A DNA stretch of 64,000 nt from Ustilago trichophora (Eukaryota; Basidiomycota; Ustilaginomycetes; Ustilaginales; Ustilaginaceae), in the NCBI GenBank assembly GCA_900323505.1, contig OOIN01000021.1, positions 372,001 to 436,000 on the forward strand, read 5' to 3'. The notes beneath the pieces were generated by a model. It saw only the letters and a list, made by a program, of their open reading frames with translations. It was not told the origin of the DNA and did not search any database. This document shows, one piece after another, positions 1-8,766 of the stretch. A program made the translations under genes and the position numbers. The first letter of the stretch is position 1, and each line of letters begins with the position of its first letter.

Positions 1-2079
1 ACTCTTCAAAAGGCCAAATCGAAATTTCACCGGCTGTTGGACCGCTGGCAGCCCGCTTTCTCTAACCTAGAGATGGAAAGGCTACTTCAAAAACTTCCCG
101 AAGAGCCTCTGGAATTCGAGACAGTGACAAAAATTACCCAGAACATGCCGGAGTTCAACGGTAAACAGATCCTGACGCTTGGTCGAAACCCAAAGTTTGA
201 TAGATCTGCAATTCTTACGATGATACAGAGAGGACAGCCCTTCTTCGTCAAAGGTGGCAAAGGCAAGTTCTGGTCCTTCGACCGAAGCAGCGAGGCTCCC
301 GATGCCCACTTCGTCTGGACAGACAAGATCCCCAAAGATGAATTATCGCAACTCAAGCAAGCTGCTGACGGATCAGAGGAAGCTGCTGAAGGAGCAGAGG
401 AAGCTGCTGGAATAGCAAGAGAAGGCCTTGAATCCCCCGAAACGGCAACTCAAGCCGCTCGGTCGTTGGAAGAAGCCACCATAGGGTATACCACGGCTTT
501 CCCTAGACCTGGTGCTCAGGCAGGCGGCCTGTCTGCACATCTGTCTGATGTACCTCCGTCTGCCGCTGATCACCCCACCATGCCTTTGGAGGAGCATCAC
601 GTGATGAGACCCTCCGAGACTCTTACTGGAGGGATCAGACAACATCCAGTCAGAATAGGAACTCTACAAGATGATACACAGGACGAATCGAAGACTAAGT
701 CCTTCTCGAGAAAGGGACGAAAACATCTCATGCCCACTTCGCCAAACTATGAAATGGTCAAGCTGATTCAAGAACGTCCTACAGTCATAGACCCTAAAGC
801 GTATACAGTCACGAAGGACCTGCCGAGGGTGAACGGGAAAGAGATCTTGACTCTTTCTGGAGACCCAAGTCTTGATAAAAGTGCAATGGCTGTCATGACT
901 AACAAAGGCGAAGCGTTCTACGTCGAAGGCGGCAACGGAAAGTTTTGGTCTCTCCTACGAAGCACAGTCCCCGGCGAAAGCACCTTGGTTTTGACCGACC
1001 AACTTGAGGAAGAAGAGTTAGCGTTGCTCAAGAAAGTCACTGCTGCAACTCCGACGGAAGCTGCTGGAATAGCAAGAGAAGGCCTTGGATCCCCCGAAAC
1101 GGCAACTCAAGCCGCTCGGTCTTTGGAAGAATCCACCATAGGGCATACCACGGCTTTCCCTAGATCTGGTGTTGACGCAGGCGGCCTGTCTGCACGTCTA
1201 TCGAAAGTACCTTCGGCTACCGCTGGTCATCGCACAGTGCCCTCGGAGGGGCTTACTGGAATGACAGCCGACGCAAGTACTCGGGCTGCAAGCGAGGCAG
1301 CTCCAGAAGGAGTCCTGGATTCTGGTAGAGTATCCGAATTGACAGATTTCTGGGAAAGGGAAGCGGACCGACAAATGTCTCGATCGTCTTCATCAAAATC
1401 AGTCGAGCAGGCCACTCGTTCAGCTCCCAGGGAAGCTGCTGAGTTTGCAAGGGAAGGCACTACAGCTGAACATGCTGGCATTATATCCGAGGCGGAGAGT
1501 GTAGATTCGCAAAGTCCCAGGATGCTTGATTCGAGAGGCCCTATCATCCCGAAACTGGAATCTAAGAATCTGGTGCCTTATCGAGGCCCTTGGTATAAGC
1601 CTTGGTCTTGGGGACGGCAACTATCTCCGGCTACCCAGAGGATGGCTCGATTCCTCGATTCGCGTCCTCCAGAACCATCTCCGGGAGTTGTGTACGATGT
1701 GCCATCGACAGACAAAGGCCAGATTCTGAAGATCTCGAAAGGCAACAGGTACGACGCACAGCGCGTGACTTATTTGACTCAGGAGGGCGACGCCTTCCAC
1801 GTGCTGGATCAAGATAACAATGTCTTCCGTTTCAAACCAAAGAAAGACGAGGCTAACGCCTTTACCTGGACCGACGATGTCACAAAAACCCAGAAAGCCG
1901 CTGTCAAGAAAGCGTTTAAGGACTACAATAACAGAAAGCAGAAAGACACCATGGAAGCGATGGAGGCGGCTCAAAGGATCGCGCAACCTGCAGAGTCGAG
2001 TCGTCCGTGGTTGCAAAAAGCGACCGAGAACGCCGGAAACTTCCTCAAAGATCTGCCGAAATACCTTCGCGGCCGCTAG
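1..2079 (+). CDS. Secreted-effector-like protein, three-module paralogue (5' end cut by window)
   Basis: The frame is open from base 1; the first candidate start inside it (base 37) is a TTG, so the true start and any signal peptide lie upstream of the window. I do not recognise a named family. Three copies of a roughly 90-residue module are visible (about 88-357, 752-1037 and 1645-1926), each with an I/L-rich strand, a helix and a core such as GQPFFVKGGKGKFWSF, GEAFYVEGGNGKFWSL or GDAFHVLDQDNNVFRF. The linkers after modules 1 and 2 are near-identical (from 400 and from 1057), an internal duplication. Between modules 2 and 3 lies a Ser/Ala/Glu-rich stretch and a Trp-rich motif (GPWYKPWSWG). 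The protein ends with WLQKATENAGNFLKDL, matching the C-terminal motif of the downstream paralogues. A role as a host-directed effector is inference from family context. Confidence 0.8.
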   Translation, partial: TLQKAKSKFHRLLDRWQPAFSNLEMERLLQKLPEEPLEFETVTKITQNMPEFNGKQILTLGRNPKFDRSAILTMIQRGQPFFVKGGKGKFWSFDRSSEAPDAHFVWTDKIPKDELSQLKQAADGSEEAAEGAEEAAGIAREGLESPETATQAARSLEEATIGYTTAFPRPGAQAGGLSAHLSDVPPSAADHPTMPLEEHHVMRPSETLTGGIRQHPVRIGTLQDDTQDESKTKSFSRKGRKHLMPTSPNYEMVKLIQERPTVIDPKAYTVTKDLPRVNGKEILTLSGDPSLDKSAMAVMTNKGEAFYVEGGNGKFWSLLRSTVPGESTLVLTDQLEEEELALLKKVTAATPTEAAGIAREGLGSPETATQAARSLEESTIGHTTAFPRSGVDAGGLSARLSKVPSATAGHRTVPSEGLTGMTADASTRAASEAAPEGVLDSGRVSELTDFWEREADRQMSRSSSSKSVEQATRSAPREAAEFAREGTTAEHAGIISEAESVDSQSPRMLDSRGPIIPKLESKNLVPYRGPWYKPWSWGRQLSPATQRMARFLDSRPPEPSPGVVYDVPSTDKGQILKISKGNRYDAQRVTYLTQEGDAFHVLDQDNNVFRFKPKKDEANAFTWTDDVTKTQKAAVKKAFKDYNNRKQKDTMEAMEAAQRIAQPAESSRPWLQKATENAGNFLKDLPKYLRGR
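400..1227 (+). repeat. Internal direct duplication inside the first effector gene
   Basis: About 170 bases starting at 400 recur from 1057, a spacing of 657 bases (219 codons, in frame). Both copies encode EAAGIAREGL followed by SPETATQAARSLEE and a GGLSA segment, with only a few substitutions. The spacing equals one module plus its linker, so a whole module-linker unit was duplicated within the gene. The modules have diverged more than the linkers. Confidence 0.85.
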
Positions 2080-2925
2080 ACAGATTCTCCACCATAGAAT
2101 CCTCCTACTTCTCCTTCCCACTAAAGATTCCGAGCTAGCGAAGGCGCTTCGTGGTGTTTTCTCTTCTCGATTTCACATTCCTTCTTTCCCTCTCTTATTC
2201 GTTCGTTCGCTTGTCGATACATACTTACATTCACTTACATTCTTTCATCCAACCCTTCACTCATTCAGACCTTCGCTGGACTTGTGTAACATTTCAGCTT
2301 TGATGAGGTCTGTGGCTGAGCAATGAAGTCTCGTGATCGAGGTTGGATTAGGAATAAGGCTCGGCCGATATTCGTATTGAGCTCCTGCGACTTCATATCA
2401 CCTGAAGCCTTGATACCGGTGGGATACGTCCCACTGTGGCTGGTGAGATAGAATGCAGTGGCTGCGAACTGTGGAAACAGTCTTGACTGGACTTCTTCAG
2501 CCTGAATTTTGTCCTCATTTGTTGCTGGGTTGTCCCACCGAGTTGGCGTATGATACCGCCAGATTCTCACCCTCCAGCTGAGAACCCCACAGCGATGCTG
2601 ATGCAATATGTACCTCGAATTGAAACGCTTTTCCTGAAGAGCAGCTATCCTGCGTATATAAAGTCACAGCAGCTCAAGATTCCCCCGCTCCTCCAAACCA
2701 GAACAACCTGTACTTCTGCCCACTCCTTTTACAAAGCTCAGGACAGCAGCTGGTTCTGCCTCGTCAAGTCTTTCTTTGCACTCCTTTTTTCGCCTTGCCC
2801 GGCGCAACTTCCTTTATCTCTTCAGCTTGTTAGATAGCTGCCCCCAAGCTGAGTGGAGCCTGGCGCGCCAAGTCCATTGATATCAAAATTCTTCCGGCAA
2901 GAATTCGATCTAGAACGGTGCCGAG
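2080..2925. promoter_or_regulatory. Intergenic region: repeated 3' flank and promoter/leader of next effector gene
   Basis: There is no supportable gene. The segment 2301-2364 resembles 3901-3960 and 4758-4820. The segment 2569-2620 (CAGCTGAGA...CCCACA.CGAT core) resembles 3986-4048 and 4831-4860. A TATA-like TATATAA lies at about 2655-2661. The leader at about 2746-2850 matches 4141-4250 upstream of the next paralogue (an AGCAGCTGG-TCTGC core and AGCTGCCCCCAA). Confidence 0.6.
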
Positions 2926-3735
2926 ATGAAGTTGCTCTTCGCTCGAATTGCCATGATCACGGCGCTGATTGTGCTAGCCATCGCCGCTCCCATTCCAGAG
3001 GGAAGCCTTCCTGGTGCTGCTGTTCCCGTCATTGGAGAGCAAACTAGCATGATCCCCAACGGAGATACTGCTGCTTCTGTGACGCCGCTTAAAAAGAATG
3101 TTCGGCGGGCGGAACCACTGATACAGCCAGAGAGGGTTGCAGAACCACTCGTGCAGCCAAACAGGGTTGCGGAACCACCCGCAGAAGAAAACAAGGGTGC
3201 GGAACCACCCGTAAAACCAAAGAAGACGGTTCGATGGGCAAATCAAATCGCAACACCCTTGGAGCCGCGCCCGATGAATGACAGATTCGCGCTATCAGGC
3301 GAAGCCCTCAGTGGTGCAGAGCAGCGCTCCCCTGCGGTCTTAGCTGAGAATGCGGCACCCCGACCACCCCCAAGGATCCGGTTGAAGTCTCCATACCCGT
3401 ATGGCTGGGGTCAGGCTGCGCCCGTGGCTGAGGTGAAGAGCGTGTCATCTCAGGGACGTTCTTGGCTGCCCAACTGGAAGCTTTCCTCCTGGGTTCCCAA
3501 ATTTTCTAGACCAACAGGGTGGACCTGGGCAAATGCGGTCGGACGTAACGATCTGCAGAGGACGGCACGATACATGGCTCCCAATCCAAGCGTAGCTCCT
3601 AGCTTGTTCAGGCAGAATGCCTCACACGGTCGAGCGATTGCATCGAAGCCCTCGTGGATGCAGAGCTTGACCGAAGGAGCTCGAGGTTTCTTTAGAAAAG
3701 CTGCTGCCCCATTGAAATACTTTCATGGCATTTAG
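2926..3735 (+). CDS. Secreted effector-like protein (269 aa)
   Basis: This is an unrecognised secreted protein of the local family. The start at 2926 gives a basic n-region and a hydrophobic core ending around AIAAPIP, a typical signal peptide with cleavage near residues 20-22. A short pro-like stretch ends in a dibasic-rich site (LKKNVRR, R60-R61), a possible Kex2-type cleavage site. After it come degenerate tandem repeats of the type AEPLxQPxRV (four to five units, about residues 61-95). A Trp-rich segment (SWLPNWKLSSW) and the family C-terminal motif WMQSLTEGARGFFRKA follow. The central FFV/KFW module seen in other paralogues is not evident. It is single-exon. It shares its first half, leader and 3' flank with the next gene. 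Confidence 0.85.
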   Translation: MKLLFARIAMITALIVLAIAAPIPEGSLPGAAVPVIGEQTSMIPNGDTAASVTPLKKNVRRAEPLIQPERVAEPLVQPNRVAEPPAEENKGAEPPVKPKKTVRWANQIATPLEPRPMNDRFALSGEALSGAEQRSPAVLAENAAPRPPPRIRLKSPYPYGWGQAAPVAEVKSVSSQGRSWLPNWKLSSWVPKFSRPTGWTWANAVGRNDLQRTARYMAPNPSVAPSLFRQNASHGRAIASKPSWMQSLTEGARGFFRKAAAPLKYFHGI

Positions 3736-4300
3736 TCATTCTCGTACTCCCCCCCACTTTCTTGACCTGTATCTCAGGGTAGCGCTGGCGCTGCCTACTG
3801 TCTCCTATCCGAATTACTTTCGTTCGATTGTCTAGTCTCTTTCAATCATTCCTTTCATTACTGTCAGTGAGCATACCAGTGTCGTGCAGGCTCGAAGAGT
3901 TGAACAGGTCTGTGTCTGAGAAAGGAAGTCCTTCAGATTTGGACTAAGGACATGACTCGGTTGGTGTTGTAGGTCAGGCACAAAGTCCCACTTTTCAGCT
4001 GAGACCCACACAACGATGCAAGTGAAACGTGTTCCTCGGAACGAATCGCAGAAAGTAGTAGCAGCTCAAGGACGTTCATATCCGAAGAAGGTCAGTGAAG
4101 TAACCTTACCTGTTCCTGCTCCTTTTCCTTTCTTCGAGATAGCAGCTGGGTCTGCTTGTTTGACGCTCTCTCTGCACTCTAATCTCCCCCTGCCTGTTGC
4201 AGCGTCCTCGATCTCCTTGACTCGATAGAAAGCTGCCCCCAATCTGTGTCGGCGCCGGGCATAATAGATATTAAGCTCTTTCTCAAGAATCTAGGCTAAA
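3736..4300. promoter_or_regulatory. Intergenic region with duplicated flank blocks and leader
   Basis: No gene is seen. The region carries the second copy of the 3' flank block (3901-3960), the CAGCTGAGACCCACACAACGAT block (about 3997-4016) and a leader (4136-4250) homologous to that of the gene starting at 2926. Gene plus flanks was therefore the unit of duplication. Confidence 0.6.
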
Positions 4301-4702
4301 ATGGGTACCAAGATGAAGCGGTTCTTCGCTCGATTTGCAATTGTTATGGCGTTGGTTTCACTAGCCTCCGCTGCACCCATCCCAGCCGGAGAAGTGCTTG
4401 GTGCGAGTGGTTCGGTGGCTGGAGAATATACTGGCAATATTCCCAGCGTGGAGACTGGTGCTCCCGTGCCACCCCGAAAGAGGTTTCGGTTTGCGTCCCC
4501 AATTGCAACATACTCAGACCCACCCAAGACGGCTTGGACCCAGGATTCAATCGAAAGAATCTTCGAGCCGCCTCCAAAGAAGATCAGGCTCACACTGTCA
4601 GACGAAGCCAGCGGTGGTGTAGAACAGCGCTCGACTGCGGCCATTCCCTCTGGAGGAGAAATCACTGCAGCCTTACCAAAGAAGTCGATACTCAAGGCTT
4701 AG
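4301..4702 (+). CDS. Short secreted effector-like paralogue (133 aa), C-terminally truncated
   Basis: It begins with a signal peptide (FAIVMALVSLASAAPIP) almost identical in layout to the gene at 2926, and has a dibasic/tribasic site PPRKR with R61 at the same residue number as R61 of that paralogue. The FRFASPIATY segment corresponds to VRWANQIATP, and DEASGGVEQRS to GEALSGAEQRS. It then ends after 20-odd unrelated residues. The Trp-rich segment and C-terminal WxxLTxGA motif of the paralogue are missing. Because the 3' flank downstream (from about 4720) again matches that of the longer gene (from about 3870), a deletion of roughly 450-500 bases best explains the shortening. The frame is intact and may still be expressed. 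Confidence 0.75.
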   Translation: MGTKMKRFFARFAIVMALVSLASAAPIPAGEVLGASGSVAGEYTGNIPSVETGAPVPPRKRFRFASPIATYSDPPKTAWTQDSIERIFEPPPKKIRLTLSDEASGGVEQRSTAAIPSGGEITAALPKKSILKA

Positions 4703-5394
4703 CCTCTTTTGTTCCTTTCGATAAGCCAGCTTACCGGTGTTGTGCCGGCTCGAAGGATCGAAGGTCCATGTCTGAAAACTGAAATTCTCGTGATCGAGAT
4801 TGAATTAAGGACAAGACTCAGTTAGGCGCAAAATCCCACTTTCCAGGTAAGTCCCACACAACGATAAATCTGACTCGCTGTATAGGCCGGAGATCTCCTC
4901 TCTCTGTGCTGGTGATCTTGGCAATTTCTGATCTGTGATGACGAAGTGTGACACTACGAAATCGTGGGAACGGGCACTCTGAAGCTCAATCTCTGACGAG
5001 TGGGGAGAAGCTTGAGCTTGGTACCCACCAAATTCACCGACGGTTTCACTACTAGTCGATCTGCGGATCCTGTGACATAGGTTTAGCGTCCTTGAGCCAG
5101 GACCGTACTGTACTGTGTACAAGTTTCAAGTGCCGCTCACCTCTCTACGTCCTACCACATGCTCTGGCAGCTCATCCCACTTTCTTTTACGAAACGAACG
5201 GCTGTGCCGTTCCGAAGCTGGTCCTCTTCAAAATCCTTAAAGATAGAGCGAAACCGAGAAAGCAGACGTTGATCGCTGCATTCTTCTCATCTCTCTTTCG
5301 ACTCTTGTTTTTTCAAACACTCGCTTCGACTAGCGACTTCAGATCAAATACCTCTCCTAGGGTCAGGCACCCATTTTCAATCGACACTCACAAG
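4703..5394. promoter_or_regulatory. Intergenic region upstream of the 5395 effector gene
   Basis: The start of the region (4758-4860) is a third copy of the repeated flank blocks. The rest shows no gene. An open frame does extend upstream of 5395, but its product lacks signal-peptide character and I treat it as non-coding leader. A 12-base string CTAGGGTCAGGC occurs in the leader (about 5357) and again inside the coding start (about 5467). Confidence 0.5.
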
Positions 5395-6396
5395 ATGCTT
5401 GACAAGAAAGGAGCAACCGCAATGTGGATACAGGTTGCAATCCTCTTACTGCTCGCCTGCTCTGCCCTAGGGTCAGGCCAATTAGAGTCGGTGCCAGAGC
5501 ATGTTGAAATGTTTAACAAGCCAAGCACGCCCGCGATCACGGGTCCGGCGGACGGCGACCTATATCCGGTTCCTGCCAGCGGCGACCTATATCCGGTTCC
5601 TGCCACCTATTTGCCGGCCCCTCGGGTGCATAATGAAAGAGTGCCAGTCACAGGACTTGTCCGTGTGCAAGGCAAGGTTCTTAGGCCTTATCATTTAGGC
5701 AAGGCAATCTATCGCTTCAATTTCTTGGTGGAAGACACTGAGCCGAGGCAAGAGAGCGAGAGAAGCCAAGACAGAGAACATCGACGATTCAGATTCTGGC
5801 AAACGGACCCGGTAGGCCCCGATGCTCCGCCCGCAAACAAGAAACAGTTGGAACAACTCCTGTCAGAAATTCCGAGACCGGCTCCGACTTTCGACAAAGA
5901 GCTGAGACCAGACAGATCGACTCTTGGGAAGCAATTTAATGCAGTTAAGCTGAAAGGCAAGGACCTAGATAGAGAGACCCTGAAGAACATGATGGCAATG
6001 CAGAAACCGTTTTTCGTGCAGGGAGCCGGAGGCAAAGTGTGGTATTTTCACACCGAAGACGGAAACCATTTTACTTATACACACAAGGTCAAGGAATCCG
6101 ACAAGCGCTCCGTGCGGAAATACTTACACTCTGTACCACCAAACAGACCGCTGTTCGAGTCTGCAGACGCTTCAGCAGAAGTTCCCACAGGCGCTCCGGT
6201 AGACACTCCATCAGGTACTCCGGCAGGTACTCCGCCAGATAGTCCGGATAGATTCTTTGGTTCGCCCGCTCCTTTCGGACAGATGGAACGATCACATTCG
6301 CGGTACAGCCCTGGATGGGCACGAAAGCTCTCTGAAGGGATTAGGTCCATCTTCCGGAAGCCTGCAGCTTTCATTGGATCCACACACGCCATCTAG
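5395..6396 (+). CDS. Secreted effector-like protein with one central module (333 aa)
   Basis: The frame is open from 5092, but the ATG at 5395 (or 5422) places the hydrophobic segment IQVAILLLLACSALGSG at the N-terminus as a signal peptide, so I chose 5395. A perfect tandem repeat GDLYPVPA follows (nt about 5555-5607). A basic stretch (REHRRFRFWQ) precedes the central module (nt about 5877-6130: FNAVKLKGKDLDRETLKNM, then QKPFFVQGAGGKVWYF). A Pro/Thr/Gly repeat (TPSGTPAGTPPDSP) links to the C-terminal family motif WARKLSEGIRSIFRKPAA. Unlike most paralogues it has no clear dibasic site near residue 60. It is single-exon. The function is unknown and secretion is inferred. Confidence 0.82.
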   Translation: MLDKKGATAMWIQVAILLLLACSALGSGQLESVPEHVEMFNKPSTPAITGPADGDLYPVPASGDLYPVPATYLPAPRVHNERVPVTGLVRVQGKVLRPYHLGKAIYRFNFLVEDTEPRQESERSQDREHRRFRFWQTDPVGPDAPPANKKQLEQLLSEIPRPAPTFDKELRPDRSTLGKQFNAVKLKGKDLDRETLKNMMAMQKPFFVQGAGGKVWYFHTEDGNHFTYTHKVKESDKRSVRKYLHSVPPNRPLFESADASAEVPTGAPVDTPSGTPAGTPPDSPDRFFGSPAPFGQMERSHSRYSPGWARKLSEGIRSIFRKPAAFIGSTHAI

Positions 6397-7126
6397 AGCA
6401 AGCATCAAATTCTCAATGTGGTGCTCGACTTCATTTTGAGGCTGAGTCTGGCGTTGATGGCTAACTGAAGCTCTTGTCTCGGTTGCGAAATTTATGTCAA
6501 CCCTTCTTAACTTAAGTTATTTGCAAAGCTGAGAGTGGTCTTAACCATCGGAGTTGTGCACACGTATTGGGCCCACATTCCCTTCATCTGTGGTGTGGTG
6601 ACGCTGTCAAGACGTGATCAAGCACCCACATCTACTGCCAGCCGTGATAGTAATCCACAATAAGGCATCTTCAGTTGACACTGACGCTGCGTGGATGCAG
6701 TTCTAGGCAGATTTCAAGAGAGTGTTGACCAAAATGATGGCCCTGAGTCGCTCACATTGATCCCACCAATGTTGTCAACTGAGTATGTGGCAGGCAAAGT
6801 GCAGATGTAGGGTGTTTGATTACCTGGGCCCTGCCAGACAATTGACTGCTCTTTTTGATGCTTTTGCATGCCTCGAAACGTGCATATAAATAGATTCGCT
6901 GTCCGCAAGCACCGCCTTCTTTCTTCGCCCTTGTCATCCATCCAACGCTTCTTTTCTCCACTGTCTTTTCGTTTCCCGCCCTCCCCTTTTATCAAACTCG
7001 GAAAGTAGCTGGCTCTACTTTCTTACCCTTTCTCACACCCAAGATCCAGTCACACTCTCCTTCTCACCACACCCTTTCTCGCCACTCGTGGCCTAGTGCC
7101 CTCAAAACAGTCTTTTCAAGTTCGTC
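6397..7126. promoter_or_regulatory. Promoter region of the 7127 effector gene (duplicated at 8129-8766)
   Basis: No gene is seen. Blocks at about 6549-6640, 6740-6840 and 7001-7115 align with about 8199-8275, 8404-8490 and 8651-8757 upstream of the next paralogue (for example CCTTCATCTGTGGTG, GAAAGTAGCTGGCT, TGCCCTCAA). A TATA-like ATATAAATA lies at about 6884-6892. The matching position upstream of the next gene reads CATACAAATA. Confidence 0.65.
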
Positions 7127-8128
7127 ATGACGTTCTTCGACAGAGTGCCAAGATTTGTGCTGGTGCATGTGATTGTCCTGACGATGCTGGCATCGCTCTG
7201 TCTTACTGCTCCTGCTTTCACTGGTCTTTCAGCCGGTCCATCCACCGGTCCACCCACTGGTTCATCCACTGGTACATCCGTTGATCCTTTTCCTGGTTCA
7301 TCCACAGGTCCTAAACGTAAACTTCAACCAAGTTTGGCTACGATCCCTTCGGGCGTGACTTGGGACCCCTACCAGCCCCCCAAGTCTTTCGATCCTCGAA
7401 CACATCATGTCGAGCTTGACATTGAGGGAAAAACCCCTTATGTCCAGCCTCGTCCTGAGAACGCGCTCCGTGACTTGCACAATCAAGGCTCTTGGTGGTC
7501 CAAGTGGATGCCTTGGTCTAAACCACAGCCTTCAGGGCCTGTTACGACCGTCAAAAGTAGGCAAGATCTACTGCAAGCGCTCAATCATCGATCGAAAGAG
7601 ATGTATGACAAGGCATTGACGCTGCACCCGGTTAATACCGGACGGTTGGAGGTGATTAGGCTCCCCGGAAATGGCTGGGATGCTCAGGCATTCGAAGCTA
7701 TGCAATTGAGGCAAAAAGGACGGCCATTCCTCGTAGCAACTGCAGACAACACAGTTCTGTATGCGGATGGGAAACGCAACATTCTTAAGGCTACAGAGGA
7801 AGAGACGGTTAGTGCTCTTACCTATCTTAACTATGCTCGACTCCCGACAGTGGAGGCGCCTACACACACCAGGCAGGCTGCTCCTGAAGTTGCAGCGCAG
7901 GAGGCAGGCGTCAAACGCAGCGCGTATGAAGAATGGAAAGCAAGTCGAAACGCTCGATACCCTCGAGTAGATGAAGAAGCAGCAGTCCGAGTAGCCCAGG
8001 AAGCGCCTGCCGGCGAAATAGTCGCCCAGGCCAGACCTGGTCTTGGATGGATGGACCGGCTGACCCAAGGCGCGAAGAGCTGGTTTGGCTCTGCGTACAG
8101 AGGTTTCAGGGCCCTCAAGCCTGTCTAA
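7127..8128 (+). CDS. Secreted effector-like protein with WWSKW motif and central module (333 aa)
   Basis: The signal peptide is clear (FVLVHVIVLTMLASLCLTAPA). It is followed by a Pro/Ser/Thr/Gly repeat region (PSTGPPTGSSTGTS) that ends in PKRK with the dibasic pair at residues 63-64. Next come PYQPPKSFDP, a Trp-rich motif SWWSKWMPWS, and the central module (nt about 7615-7850: LEVIRLPGNGWDAQAFEAM then GRPFLVATADNTVLYA). An Ala/Glu-rich linker leads to the C-terminal motif GLGWMDRLTQGAKSWFGSA. It is closest to the next gene, with the same order of modules, a nearly identical C-terminus and a shared promoter. It is single-exon. Function unknown; a plant-interaction role is inference. Confidence 0.87.
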   Translation: MTFFDRVPRFVLVHVIVLTMLASLCLTAPAFTGLSAGPSTGPPTGSSTGTSVDPFPGSSTGPKRKLQPSLATIPSGVTWDPYQPPKSFDPRTHHVELDIEGKTPYVQPRPENALRDLHNQGSWWSKWMPWSKPQPSGPVTTVKSRQDLLQALNHRSKEMYDKALTLHPVNTGRLEVIRLPGNGWDAQAFEAMQLRQKGRPFLVATADNTVLYADGKRNILKATEEETVSALTYLNYARLPTVEAPTHTRQAAPEVAAQEAGVKRSAYEEWKASRNARYPRVDEEAAVRVAQEAPAGEIVAQARPGLGWMDRLTQGAKSWFGSAYRGFRALKPV

Positions 8129-8766
8129 ACTTGTAAAGCAGCGAGTTTGCCCTCCTTCATTTCAATTTTCAGAGCTGGCAATGCCGTCCCACCCACCGTG
8201 AGCTGTGCACACTCAGAGGTCCCACATCTCCTTCATCTGTGGTGACGGTGTGAAGACGTGATCAGAGTACCCACTTAGTTTACCGAAATGTTCCGAGTGA
8301 CCCACCAGAGATCGTTATCACTTGTTCGAGGCTGCGTAGGTGCTGTGATGGGCATACAGTAGTGTTGAAGAAACAATGAGCGAAGCGTCTGATCTAAACA
8401 GCTCGCCTTGGTCCCACCAGAGAGGTTAATTGAGAACGTGGCAGGTGAAGTGCAGGCGTTTGGTGAGCGATATCCTCGGTGGGCTGGGCTAGGCTAGCAA
8501 GTGGCATCTCTCATATCCTGACAAAGTGCATACAAATACCTCTGATGCAAGCAAACATCGCCTTCCTCTTTCTCTTTCATCATGCACACGACTGTTCCTT
8601 CTTTGAACTCTTAATCTTTCAACGATTCTTCTCCTCGTTCCAGAAGCTCAGAAAGTAGCTGGCTCCACTTTCTCAGCCCTCTACATCCAATAACACTCTC
8701 CTTCGGACGTTATTTCATCTTACCTTTCGTGGCCTGGTGCCCTCAAGACAGTCCCTTATTCACAAG
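8129..8766. promoter_or_regulatory. Promoter region of the 8767 effector gene
   Basis: No gene is seen. It is the diverged copy of 6397-7126, retaining the blocks CCTTCATCTGTGGTG, GTCCCACCAGAG, GAAAGTAGCTGGCTCCACTTTCT and TGCCCTCAAGACAGTC just before the start. Confidence 0.6.

Noticed and set aside
5092..5394. N-terminal extension of the 5395 effector frame
   Set aside because: It would bury the signal peptide about 100 residues inside the protein; the ATG at 5395 or 5422 is far more plausible.
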